From Prorocentrum cordatum (taxonomy: Eukaryota > Sar > Dinophyceae > Prorocentrales > Prorocentraceae): a stretch of 20,000 nt of DNA. The stretch is from NCBI GenBank assembly GCA_963575745.1, contig CAUYUJ010011225.1, forward strand, positions 220,001 through 240,000, read 5' to 3'. A program made the translations under genes and the position numbers. How positions within the stretch are numbered: position 1 is the first letter of the stretch; each line of letters starts with the position of its first letter. Below are positions 1 to 8,322 of the stretch, one piece after another. The notes below the pieces were generated by a model that worked only from the letters and a program-made list of their open reading frames with translations, ran no database searches and was not told the origin of the DNA.

Positions 1-39
1 ATTCGACTTAGACACTGCAAGAGTTTAACATTTCGATGA

Positions 40-700
40 AGCCTACGCCAGCGCCGACTCCACCACCGATGCCAGCACCGCCGCTGGCACCTACGTCGGC
101 ACCAGCGCCAGCGCCTGCATCCAGCGCCGACCCCAGCACCGAAGCCAGCACGAGCGCCAGCGCCTACACTGGCACCAGCGCTAGCGCCTGCACCAGCACC
201 GAAGCCAGCACCGTCGCCAGCACCAACGCCAGCGCCTGAGCCAACGCCGATGACGCCATCGACGCCAGCATCACCGCCAGCGCCTACGCCGACACCAACG
301 CCACTGCCTACAGCACCGACGTCAGCAACGATGCCCGCACCACCGCTGGCGCCCACGCAGGTACCAATGCACGCGCCTACATCAGCACAGTCGCCAGCAC
401 CGACGACATCCCTAAAAGCCAGCACCTCCGCCAGCGCTGGCGCCAGCACCGATGATAGCATCAACACCGGCGCCTCGCCGGCATCAACGCTGGCGCCTAC
501 ACCAGCGCCAACGCCAGCACACGCCGGCGTCTACGCCAGCTCCGACGCCAGCTCCGGCGTCAGCACCAACGCCAGCACCAGCACCTGCGACGTTAGGCCA
601 GCGCCGATGCCAGCACCGACGCCAGCATCAACGCTTACGCCTATCCGGACGCCGTTGCCAGCACCGACGCCAGCACCGGCAGTGTTCCGGATGTCCTCGT
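40..700. repeat. Degenerate GCC/AGC/ACC-rich tandem repeat
   Basis: The stretch is built from shuffled short words such as GCCAGCACCGACGCCAGC, with no stable unit length. On the plus strand it reads as Ala/Pro/Thr/Ser-rich peptide (APTPAPTSAS style) in two different frames. The frame is broken by a TGA at 237-239 and resumes in another frame at 250. Composition and the frame break fit a decayed minisatellite better than a gene. A low-complexity protein exon cannot be excluded. Confidence 0.7.
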
Positions 701-704
701 TCGC

Positions 705-915
705 ATGGGCGTCGACGGCAGCACCAACGGCACCAACGGCAGTGGCCACGGCAGCGCAGACAGAAGCATGTAGCTCCCACGGCAGTTCTGGCCTCTGTGC
801 CGACACCACCCCTGGCGACCTCGCTCATACGGACGTCGACGGCAGCACCTACGGCAGTGCCCAAATCACCTTTGACAGAAGTGTCGTATGCGACTCCCAC
901 GACATTGGTGCTCAG
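705..915 (+). repeat. Two-copy direct repeat of about 120 bp
   Basis: A block around 709-790 (GTCGACGGCAGCACC, then GACAGAAG, then CTCCCACG) recurs around 833-905 with the same landmarks in the same order. The offsets are 124 bp at the first landmark and 115 bp at the second. It is diverged by substitutions and small indels. It sits at the edge of the GCC/AGC repeat and looks like a local duplication. Confidence 0.6.
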
Positions 916-1348
916 CACGACGGGTTACAGCAGTACGACTCCGAGCTAAACGACGGCTGTCTTCAGTGTGACGCTGCGTAGCACGTGACGCTGTGCCACG
1001 CTGGAGTGCCGCACCCGCGCCTTGGGTGTCCCAGCACCACGACTTCGGGAGCATGGCGGTGATGGGCACGGCGGAGCAGCACGACTATGAGCAGCACGGC
1101 GATTTGCATCGGCACGGCGCCGCGCGGCGGGGCAGCTCGCCAGCAGCGCCCAAGGCCCGGCAGCGCCATGCAGTCCCGGCGCCCGCAGACGCAGCCGCAG
1201 CAGTCACGGCAGCACGAGGACGAATGGGGCTCAGTGTAGCCCTCTTGGGCATTGTATAGATATCTGGGCGGTCCGGGGTCCCTCTGTTTTTTTGTCTTGT
1301 TTTCGTTTCGTGGGTTCGCTTCTGTTCGCCTCCAGGTTCTGCCCCCAG
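916..1348. other. No supported gene; CAGCACGRC-rich flank and pyrimidine-rich intron-like end
   Basis: The first 300 bp carry scattered CAGCACG words continuing the upstream repeat. From about 1270 to 1348 the plus strand becomes T/C-rich and ends in GCCCCCAG, which reads as a splice-acceptor region for the exon placed next. No RNA gene or other feature was seen. Confidence 0.4.
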
Positions 1349-1736
1349 GACTCGTGTCGGGATCGTGCCAGGTTTACGGAGGGAGCAGGAAGTCTGGGAG
1401 CAGATGCGCCCCGGGGACTTCCACGTCGCTGGGCACCGCGTCGTGGCGCTGCGCCACGGGTGCTTGCAGCACGGCGTGGAGCAGTGCGGCCAGGCGCGGA
1501 AGGCTGCAACGGACCTCTCCGGGTGCGACGGGCCGATGTGAGTTCAGTCGGCGGTCCTCCTGTCATGGGACGCTCGGCGAAAGTGTACAGGTGCCACCTC
1601 CTCCTCTCCTCCTCCTTCTCTCTCCTTCCTGCCGTTTCCTTCTTCGGATTCGTGGTGCCTGTTTGTTGGTCCAGGCTGGCTGGAAATTTCGAGGCCGATG
1701 AGGGCCCACCAGCCCACGTGCACTCGCAGCATGCAG
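1349..1736 (+). CDS. Probable two-exon gene fragment, unknown function
   Basis: I do not recognise the protein. The proposed exons are 1349-1537 and 1675-1736. The first follows a long T/C tract ending in CCCCCAG and stops at a near-ideal donor, GTGAGT at 1538. The second follows another T/C-rich stretch (about 1590-1672) ending in GGTCCAG and stops at CAG|GTG. Both junctions are phase 2, so the frame carries through (AT|G). The first exon reads as a mixed, protein-like sequence including EVWEQMRPGDFHVAGHRVVA, with several Cys and His. The second begins LAGNFEADEG. No upstream or downstream exon could be placed, so this may be an internal piece or a gene remnant. The opposite strand is also open across 1231-1920 (229 codons), but its peptide is Arg/Gly/Pro-rich and looks like a shadow. 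Function unknown. Confidence 0.4.
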
Positions 1737-2050
1737 GTGCCCCCCTCCTCCCAATTTGCGCAGTGGCACGGTGTGCATGTAGGCCGAGGCCGTTTCCTTC
1801 GCCCGGCACTGTCCGACCATGTAGGCAGCCGCCCAAGTTTCTTGGGTCCGCCTTAGGCTTGCGCAGTGCTGTCGGCGGAGTTTGGCTCTCGCATGGCTGC
1901 CCCATTTCATCATGTTTCATCTTGGTTCTGACGCATGCTTCGCGCCCAGATTTAGTACCATCCTTGCTGACGGGCCTGCCAGGTGCTTAGGTTCTGGTTT
2001 TGTGAGCTTAGTGCCATGTCTGGAATTCGGGGTATATTTTATCGCTTCGC
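1737..2050. other. No supported feature
   Basis: Unique-looking GC-rich sequence. It follows the proposed second exon and may be intron or intergenic. Nothing further could be supported. Confidence 0.4.
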
Positions 2051-2075
2051 TCATTCTGCCGGCCCTGGAGCCCTC

Positions 2076-2190
2076 TTTAGGGACTCTTGGGGGCCTTTGG
2101 GGGACCTCTTGGGAGTCTCTTGGGGCTCCTTGGCGGCGTCTTGGGGGCCCCCAGGGCCTCTTGGGGGGCTCTTGGGGGCCTCTTGGGGCA
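2076..2190 (+). repeat. Degenerate CTTGGGGGCC short tandem repeat
   Basis: About ten imperfect copies of a 10-15 bp G-rich unit (CTCTTGGGGGCC and variants). It translates to Leu-Gly-Gly/Trp-Gly words in the plus frames. It leads into C- and G-runs at 2185-2240, just before the 8-bp array. The runs of four to seven G could support G-quadruplexes, which is inference only. Confidence 0.6.
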
Positions 2191-2280
2191 GGAGGGGGGG
2201 TAGTCGATTGCGGCCCCCCCCCTCGGGGGCCACGATCCTCGTGAGGGGTGTCGAAAAATCAGAGAGAATTCCACAAGGGC

Positions 2281-3350
2281 CGGCGACCCGGCGGCGACCC
2301 GGCGACCCGGCGGCGACCCGGCCACCCGGCGACCCGGCGACCCGGCGACCCGGCGACCCGGCGACCCGGCGACCCGGCGACCCGGCGACCCGGCGACCCG
2401 GCGACCCGGCGACCCGGCGACCCGGCGACCCGGCGACCCGGCGACCCGGCGACCCGGCGACCCGGCGACCCGGCCTCCCGGCGACCCTGCGACCCGGTTT
2501 CCCGGCGACCCATGCAGCGACCCGGCGACCCGGCGACCCGGCGACCCGGCGACCCGGCGCCCTGGCGCCCCGGCGACCCGGCGTCCCAGCGCCCCCCCGG
2601 CGACCCCGCATCCCGGCGACCCGGCGACCCGGCGACCCGGCGACCCGGCATCCCGGCGACCCGGCGACCGGGCGACCCGGCGCCCCGGCGACCCGGCGAC
2701 CCGGCGACGCGGCGACGCGGCCACACAGCAACCCGGCGACCCGGCGACCCGGCGACCCGGCAACCTGGCATCCCGGCGACCCGGCGACCCGGCGACCGGC
2801 GACCCGGCGACCCGGCGACCGGGCAACCCGGCGACCCGGCGACCCGGCGACCCGGCGACCCGGCGACCCGGCGACCCGGCGTCCCGGCGACCCGGCGACC
2901 CGGCGACCCGGCGACCCGGCGACCCCGGCGACCCGGCGACCCGGCGACCCGGCGACCCGGCGACCCCCCGGCGACCCGGCGACCCGGCGACCCGGCCGAC
3001 CCGGCGACCCGCGCACCCGGCGACCCGGCGACCCGGCGACCCGGCGACCCGGCGACCCGGCGACCCGGCGACCCGGCGACCCGGCGACCCGGCGACCCGG
3101 CGTCCCGCGACCCGCGACCCGGCGACCCGGCGACCCGGCGACCCGGCGACCCGGCGACCCGACCCGACCCGGCGACCCGGCGATCGACGGCGACCGGAGA
3201 CCCGGCGACCCGCGACCCGGCGACCCGGCGTCCCGCCGACCCCGCGACCCGGCGACCCGGCGACCCGGCGACCCGGCGACCCGACGACCCGGCGACCCGG
3301 CGATCTTGTGAATCGGCGACCCGACGATCCGGTGACTCGGCGACCCGACG
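2281..3350. repeat. Minisatellite array 1: 8-bp unit GGCGACCC
   Basis: About 1.07 kb of head-to-tail GGCGACCC, roughly 130 units by length, with substitutions and 1-2 bp indels scattered through it (GGCGACCCC, GGCGTCCC, a CATGCAGCGA interruption near 2511). Because 8 is not a multiple of 3, every plus frame encodes the same 8-residue cycle PGDPATRR, and every minus frame encodes GSPGRRVA. The very long open frames here are therefore an arithmetic by-product and not genes. The 3' edge decays into ACGATCACGATGG and passes directly into a GAT-rich tract. The same unit recurs at 18161-19086. Confidence 0.95.
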
Positions 3351-3351
3351 A

Positions 3352-3975
3352 TCACGATGGTGATGTCGATGATGATGTTGGTGGTGATCATGATGACGTC
3401 AATGTTGATGACGCAAACGACGACGATGATGATGATGGTGATGATGATGATGATGACCCTGGTGATGATGATGATGGCGATGGTGGTGGTAATGATTATG
3501 ATGGCGATGTTGATGACGATGACGATGATGATGGTGACGAAGACGATGATGATGACAAATGGTAGTATAGTGATTATCGCTGCCAATATCACGGTCGTGA
3601 CTACGATGGCGATGGTGAGTATGACGATGACGATGGCAATGCTGAGGATGCCGACGACTGTAATACCGACGACCGCACTGGTGATGATGATAACGGTGAT
3701 GGTCAGCTCGGCGATGATGATGTTGATGGCGACGACGCGAATCAAGACGATGACGCCGACGACGACGACGACGGATGGTGGAGAAGATGATGACGACGAG
3801 AAGAATGAACACCGTGACGGTGATGTCGTTCATGATAATCATGTCGACGACGATAAGGATAGCACTGGTGCTGATGCTGCTAGTGATAACCAAATTTGTC
3901 GGCGATCGTGGCCGCGATGATAGCTGCGAGGGCTGCGAGGGCGATGGCGAGGCGGCGATGACGACGATGGCGATT
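3352..3975. repeat. GAT/GAC-rich triplet tract (left flank of the gene block)
   Basis: Dense GATGATGAY and GGTGAT words, densest at 3365-3560 and 3700-3780, fading out by about 3975. In one frame it reads as Asp-rich peptide with scattered Gly/Asn, interrupted by stops (for example at 3563). It is best read as a decayed triplet microsatellite. A related GAT-rich tract of the same orientation lies at 11140-11335. Confidence 0.8.
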
Positions 3976-4004
3976 ATTTTGCCTGGAAGCACGGAGCACC
4001 AGAG

Positions 4005-4045
4005 AACGAGGCCTCGGCAGGACGCCTCGTTGCCTGGACCAGGCA
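4005..4045. other. Two adjacent perfect inverted repeats (hairpin potential)
   Basis: AACGAGGC (4005-4012) pairs with GCCTCGTT (4024-4031) over an 11-nt loop. It is followed by the 15-bp palindrome TGCCTGG-A-CCAGGCA (4031-4045). They lie beyond the 3' end of the last gene of the block, between it and the GAT-rich tract. They could be a transcript-end structure or subterminal inverted repeats of a mobile element. No mirror copy was found near 11.1 kb. Confidence 0.5.
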
Positions 4046-4127
4046 GTGACAATTTGAAGGGAAGTTGGGGGAAGGGGCGGAGGATCGCTCCCGCCGATAA
4101 TCACAAGCTCGGCCTTGCACGTGGCAG

Positions 4128-4325
4128 CTAACCTAGCAGAGAGAGCGGCGGGCCCTCCACCCACAGCGTTCTTCGAAGTTTCGGAGGAAGAGACAAGGGA
4201 TCAGGAAAATGAGGAAAGGTGACCCCCTGCTGTAAATCAGCGCTTTGCGTCGCAGAGCACGCGGATATCTGCGCGCACTGCTCCTGGAGCGCCGCGCTCT
4301 GCTCCACCGCCCCTGCGAGCGCTCA
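4128..4325 (-). other. In-frame extension past the TGA stop of the hypothetical gene
   Basis: After the TGA at 4325-4323 the same frame continues for 64 sense codons to a TAG at 4130-4128. The first half (ALAGAVEQSAALQEQC and onward) is Ala/Gln/Glu-rich, like the helical C-terminus just before the stop. A nonsense mutation, a base-call error (CGA read as TGA), or chance are all possible. Later residues (TFPHFPDPLSLPP) look less coding. Confidence 0.35.
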
Positions 4326-5720
4326 CGCTTCTTTCAGGCTGTCGCCCAGCAGCGCGCTCACGCGCTTGAACTCGTCCACGTTGAAGTCGCCCTCCGTGGC
4401 TTTCGCGACCAAGCTCTCCTGCAGCTTGCTCTTGGCACGGGCTTGCAACCCGAGCTTCTCCGCGATCTCATTGCACACTGCCTCGGCGTGCACTTGGGGC
4501 GGGCCCCGCACGGAGACGCCGCTGTTGCTCTTACCCTGGCTCCACACAGCCAGCCCAGCAGCCGCCAGGAAGCGGAACACCACGCGGAGCGCCGCTTCGA
4601 CGGTGTCAGCGTTGCCCCTGAAGGAGCTCGCATTCTTGCTCAAGGTGTGCGGATCTTGCGACGACTGCAGCACCGACAGCAACATCCTCTTCTTCAGTCC
4701 GGCATCTGTCTTGAACTCCTCCGCCTGCAGGGGCGGCTCCATGCGCAACTTCTTCAACGGCCGCGACCCCGATCCCTCAGTCTCATCGACCCCGGACGCA
4801 GCTTGGGTTAGTCCCGCCACTCCCTTCGCCTGTTCACCAGGCACCGCCGCCCCCGTTGCCTCTGGAGGCGTCGCCGGGACTACTTGGGATGCGGGGATGG
4901 GCTCAAGCGGTACATTATCGGCGTGGGGCGCTTCGATCGACTGCAAGCTCGCGAAGTCCACCGCCTTGCCCTCCAACAGGTCCTTCACGCCACGGCAGAG
5001 CCTACGGGTGCCAATCCTGCACGTCTTCTTGAATGCTATATGTTCTGTTTCGGTTGTGTTGGGCAACGTTGTCCAGCGTGTTCTATGTTGTTGATCGGTC
5101 TATGGACGCGTTGCATTGCGCTAGTCGCTCTTCAAAGATACTCGCACTGCGGTGATTCAAACAACAGGTTGCCATCTATGAGAACCTCATTGTCTGGATC
5201 AAACTAAAGGGCAGGATTGGCATTCGAAGCAGGGCCTGTCGGCAACAGAATGGTCACCCGCCACCGAGTCCTCGTCGGCTTCTGGCGCAATCTGCCGCAA
5301 TTCCTCCATGGATACGTCCGGGTCCCAATCCAGCATCCTGTTGCACGCCTTGACGAAGCTCTCGCTGTCCCGCCTGTACGCTGCGAGGGTCGCGCGGCCT
5401 GGGCCCACTGCGAGGAAGCCCATCATGCTCAAGAGGATGAGGTCCACGTGTGCGGCGTGGATCTGGACCTCTGTCGTGCATGGATTCTGCGCGAAAGCCT
5501 TCATGTCCCAGTTCTGGGCGACCTTGCGCAGGGTCGTCATGGGGTTTACCCGCGCGCAAACGGCTGGGCTAACAATTTTCTCGATGGACGACAACTTGGC
5601 AGGAGGCATGGCTGCTTGCTTGGCTCGGTCCTGCATGAACGTTCGCGCCGTCTCCCTCGCATTGATCGTCATCCGAAAATTGCGCGAGAACCATTCCCCC
5701 ACGGCTACAGCAACGTCCAC
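4323..5720 (-). CDS. Hypothetical two-exon protein, start not resolved
   Basis: I do not recognise the family. Exon A is 5720-5236 and exon B is 5001-4323. They are joined in frame over a proposed 234-nt GC-AG intron to give 387 codons before a TGA. Exon A has no ATG: its frame stays open upstream to a TAG near 5913, so the true start is probably in another upstream exon. Exon A is helical-looking, with MMGFLAVGPGRATLAAYRR and an acidic tail. Exon B has a Pro/Ala/Glu-rich linker, a basic PLKKLRMEPP patch that could be a nuclear signal, and a C-terminal Ala/Leu/Lys/Glu helical region. Neither exon shows a catalytic motif or a membrane segment. It lies downstream of the P-loop gene on the same strand. 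The frame stays open for 64 more codons past the TGA (see the next entry). The two exons could instead be separate genes. Confidence 0.55.
5002..5235 (-). other. Inferred GC-AG intron with 12-bp terminal inverted repeats (introner-like)
   Basis: On the minus strand the exon ends GACAG and the intron begins GCCCTGC. It ends CCCGTAG before GCTCTGCC, phase 2 on both sides. Inside it lie TGCCAATCCTGC (minus 5222-5211) and its perfect reverse complement GCAGGATTGGCA (minus 5020-5009), 13 nt and 7 nt from the ends. The junctions carry an imperfect 10-bp direct repeat, AGGCCCTGCT versus AGGCTCTGCC (8 of 10 match), as expected of a target-site duplication. An alternative acceptor at 5018-5017 keeps the same phase (219-nt intron). 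No transcript was available. Confidence 0.55.
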
Positions 5721-6151
5721 AGAGGAGCGTTGAATCCGCCTCCCCCTTCGGGCACAGTGACGCGAGATGCCCTCGGTACCGCGCTCGTCACAGAGGGCCC
5801 TCGCAGGCCCGCCAAACTCTCCCGGTGCTTTCTTGCGCTTAATGCATTGTGCTCGCCCTGCCCTTGCAGCGCAGAGTTGCCAACGCGGCCAGGATACCTG
5901 CCACTAGCAAAAAGAACGCAACGCCCGGACATCCCCTGATAGATCCCAGGAGACCCCGCGCGTCCGAAGCGGCTGCCAGGCTCTCCAACAATCAATCATT
6001 AAATCACTCATTCCCCCTCCCCCCCCCCCCTTCCCCTTGCTCCACCCTTGTACCTCGGCGCGCCCTTCCCTCCACCTTCCATCCGTCCACCATGCCCTTC
6101 CTCCTCGCCCCTCTTACTTCCTCGTCCTCGTTAATGCCTTCCCCCCCCTTC
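5721..6151 (-). other. Region upstream of the hypothetical gene; short hydrophobic open frame
   Basis: The exon A frame is open from 5720 back to about 5910 but without Met. In another minus frame, around 5915-5865, a hydrophobic stretch reads VAFFLLVAGILAALATL, like a signal peptide or membrane segment. It also lacks an upstream ATG before a stop. It could be a first exon joined by splicing, but no junction could be fixed. 6005-6150 is C/T-rich with a long C run and holds no gene. Confidence 0.3.
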
Positions 6152-7645
6152 TCATTGCCTCATTGACGCCTGCGCGGGCTGGCCCTGGGACCCAGAGGAC
6201 AAAGGGTTCCGGAAATGCGGCGCTGGCCCCTGAATCTCCGGGGCGACGGCGACCCGGTCCACGGAGTCCACGAAGTCAAGAGGCACCTCGCCCTCCCCGA
6301 GGCAGTTCACGATCTCCTCGCCGGTCATCTCCCTGATCATGTCCGGCGTCTTGCCAGCCTTCTGCAGCAAGTAGTCGATGACCTTCTCGCCTATGTCCAA
6401 AGGCGGGATGAACTGGAGCGTCCTCGTCATGTCCTTCCGCGCAGTGGCATATCCACTGTCTTCGTCCGCGCCCTTCGACGCGCGCGCCTCCTCCCGCACG
6501 TAGTCCGCAGCCGAGTTGAATTGCTTGCGGAAGTGCTCCATCACGTCCTCAGCCCACGGCAGAAAATGCGTCCCACGCACCTTGGAGTACCTGTTCTTCT
6601 TGTTCTTCTCGTCCGGGCGCTCCTCTCCCCGTACGTACAGCGCCGAGGCCGTCAGCATAACCTTCCCGATAGCGGTCACTACATGGTCGTATTCCAAGTC
6701 GTTGAAGTAATCTGGATCGTCCTCCAGGAGGCGCGCCACCTGAGGTGCTGGTGCATCGGGTAGGATCTTGTTCACGACGGCGGTGAAGTGGCCGATCAGG
6801 AATCTCATCATGCCTGCTGTTGTGTCGGGCTTCTGTGCTTGCTCGTACACTTCCTCAATGTGCATCATGACCGCACCGCACAAGTGCGGGTTCCGCACCA
6901 AGAAACGGTTCTGCGTGTTCCCAGGGTGGTTCTTGTACAGATCATGATCGTGAATCTGGTTCAGATCATCGATGCCGCCGCCTGGCCCGTTGTCGAAGGT
7001 CTGCGGTAGCCACGTCTTCCCCTCGTGCAGCGCGAGAAACGCCGTTTCCCCTTGCGCCTGCATGAAGTTCCCGAGACCGATGAAGGTACCCTTGTTGAAG
7101 ATCGTGTCTTTGGCGTGTTCTTTTGCTGGCTCTGGGTTATTGTCTGGGTCGTCCTTGTGCTTCTGGGCGGCATCCTCGTACTTCTTCTTGGAGCGCCTCT
7201 CCCGTATCATGTCGTAGAATCCTAACACCTGCACGTCCAGCCAGAGGGCGACCGATTTTCCGTCGCCAGGTTCGCCATGCTGTAGCATGAGCAAGTTGCA
7301 GTGTCGGGATAGTATGCCACCGTACCTGAGTTGAACTGCCCCAAGCGTTGTGGCTACCAGAATCATGAGGTGGACGTAGACACACGAAGCGTGCAGAGAT
7401 GTCGCCTTGCCCAGCGCCGAGGCCACCTTCCACATGAGTGGCGTCGCCCGGCGCGCAGCTTCTTCGGGGAACGGGTTCTGGTTCTCCAGGATGCGGTACA
7501 AGGTCCGGATTTCTCCTTTCGTCATTGCTGGCAACTGTTGGCTTGCGTCTGCGCCGCGACCCGGGCGGCGACCTTTTGGAGCTGCTGCGACATGGTTCGC
7601 GGTGAGGGCGACGACGAACAACGCGATGAGCGCGATCCGCTGCAT
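6152..7645 (-). CDS. P-loop NTPase-like protein resembling DUF3987
   Basis: A single uninterrupted frame of 497 codons from the ATG at 7645. The frame is open further upstream to 7918 but without ATG and with unlike composition, so 7645 is preferred. Residues 1-22 (MQRIALIALFVVALTANHVA) look like a signal peptide or membrane anchor. Residues 124-131 are GEPGDGKS, a textbook Walker A motif. About 75 residues on, AFLALHEGKTWL sits where DUF3987 proteins have their Walker B Asp-Glu, with His in place of Asp. The later parts (NRFLVRNPHLCGAVMMHIEE and a C-terminal helical segment with TARKDMTRTLQF) follow the order of DUF3987, a family of helicase/primase-like P-loop proteins common in phage and mobile DNA. 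The role is inferred to be ATP-driven DNA handling. A secretory signal does not fit that role and may be a chance hydrophobic N-terminus. Family assignment is from memory of motifs only. Confidence 0.6.
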   Translation of the reverse strand: MQRIALIALFVVALTANHVAAAPKGRRPGRGADASQQLPAMTKGEIRTLYRILENQNPFPEEAARRATPLMWKVASALGKATSLHASCVYVHLMILVATTLGAVQLRYGGILSRHCNLLMLQHGEPGDGKSVALWLDVQVLGFYDMIRERRSKKKYEDAAQKHKDDPDNNPEPAKEHAKDTIFNKGTFIGLGNFMQAQGETAFLALHEGKTWLPQTFDNGPGGGIDDLNQIHDHDLYKNHPGNTQNRFLVRNPHLCGAVMMHIEEVYEQAQKPDTTAGMMRFLIGHFTAVVNKILPDAPAPQVARLLEDDPDYFNDLEYDHVVTAIGKVMLTASALYVRGEERPDEKNKKNRYSKVRGTHFLPWAEDVMEHFRKQFNSAADYVREEARASKGADEDSGYATARKDMTRTLQFIPPLDIGEKVIDYLLQKAGKTPDMIREMTGEEIVNCLGEGEVPLDFVDSVDRVAVAPEIQGPAPHFRNPLSSGSQGQPAQASMRQ

Positions 7646-8322
7646 GGTAGCTGTTCCCGTTGAGACTGGGCGATATTTGGACTGAGGCGCAGTGCAGCGA
7701 TCTCCCGGCGATCCGAGAGAGCCTGATGCTGATGTGGCTGTCGGGACCCCTGGCGGCGGCGATGCGAATGCATGGGTCGATGTTGGTAAGCGCTGATATC
7801 GGACCTGATGCGCGCACTCCTCGAGCAACTGATAATATCTGATGATGTTAGAGATGGTGATGATGCGGGCGCCAACGCTGACGGCACGAGCGCGAACGCG
7901 GTGGAAACTTGGCAACACAAGTAAGCACGTTCATGTGCAAGAACTGTTTGGGGGGCGAGTTTCCCTTGAGCACTGGAGATGCCACCACATTCTCGGAAGC
8001 TCCTGGCGCATCCGACTCCTCTTCCTCCAGACTTCCCTGCCGATTCGGCAAGCGAGACTGCCCTACGAGCACTTGTCAATAATGAGCGTCTCCATCTCAA
8101 CGCACCATGGACGATGATGATTGCGATGCTGAGTGAACGGGCGCACGCGCAGTAACAGCGATGCCAATCCGGATGTTTTTTGTTGCTCTCGACGCACCTC
8201 CAACGCCGCAGTTCCAGTCCGGAGCGCAACGCGCTCCAAAGGGGTCGAAGGTAAAACCAGCTGGCATGCACAAAATCTACGCAATGCAATATGCCACGCC
8301 GTGTCAGCGCGGGCCTAGACGC
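7646..8322. other. Intergenic spacer between transposase and P-loop genes
   Basis: 677 bp with no convincing coding frame. It presumably holds the 3' end of the transposase transcript and the leader of the P-loop gene. No promoter motif, tandem repeat, RNA gene or spliced-leader sequence was recognised. Confidence 0.5.

Noticed and set aside
1640-1700. 2A-like peptide (LEISSQPGP) on the minus strand, as in some retroelements
   Set aside because: The key Asp-x-Glu-x-Asn-Pro-Gly-Pro residues are mostly missing. The frame is a shadow of a proposed plus-strand exon and pyrimidine tract.
2281-3350. CRISPR array
   Set aside because: Units are contiguous 8-bp repeats with no spacers, and the setting is eukaryotic.
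2051-3745. Very long open frames on both strands through the 8-bp array (up to 564 codons)
   Set aside because: They follow from a stop-free 8-bp unit that encodes the same cycle in all frames. They run into triplet tracts with no protein-like sequence at either end.
3880-4164. 94-codon minus frame with an Ala/Ile-rich end (LAIALAALAAIIAATIA)
   Set aside because: No ATG start, lies downstream of the gene's stop, and the hydrophobic part comes from GAT/GCGAGG triplets.
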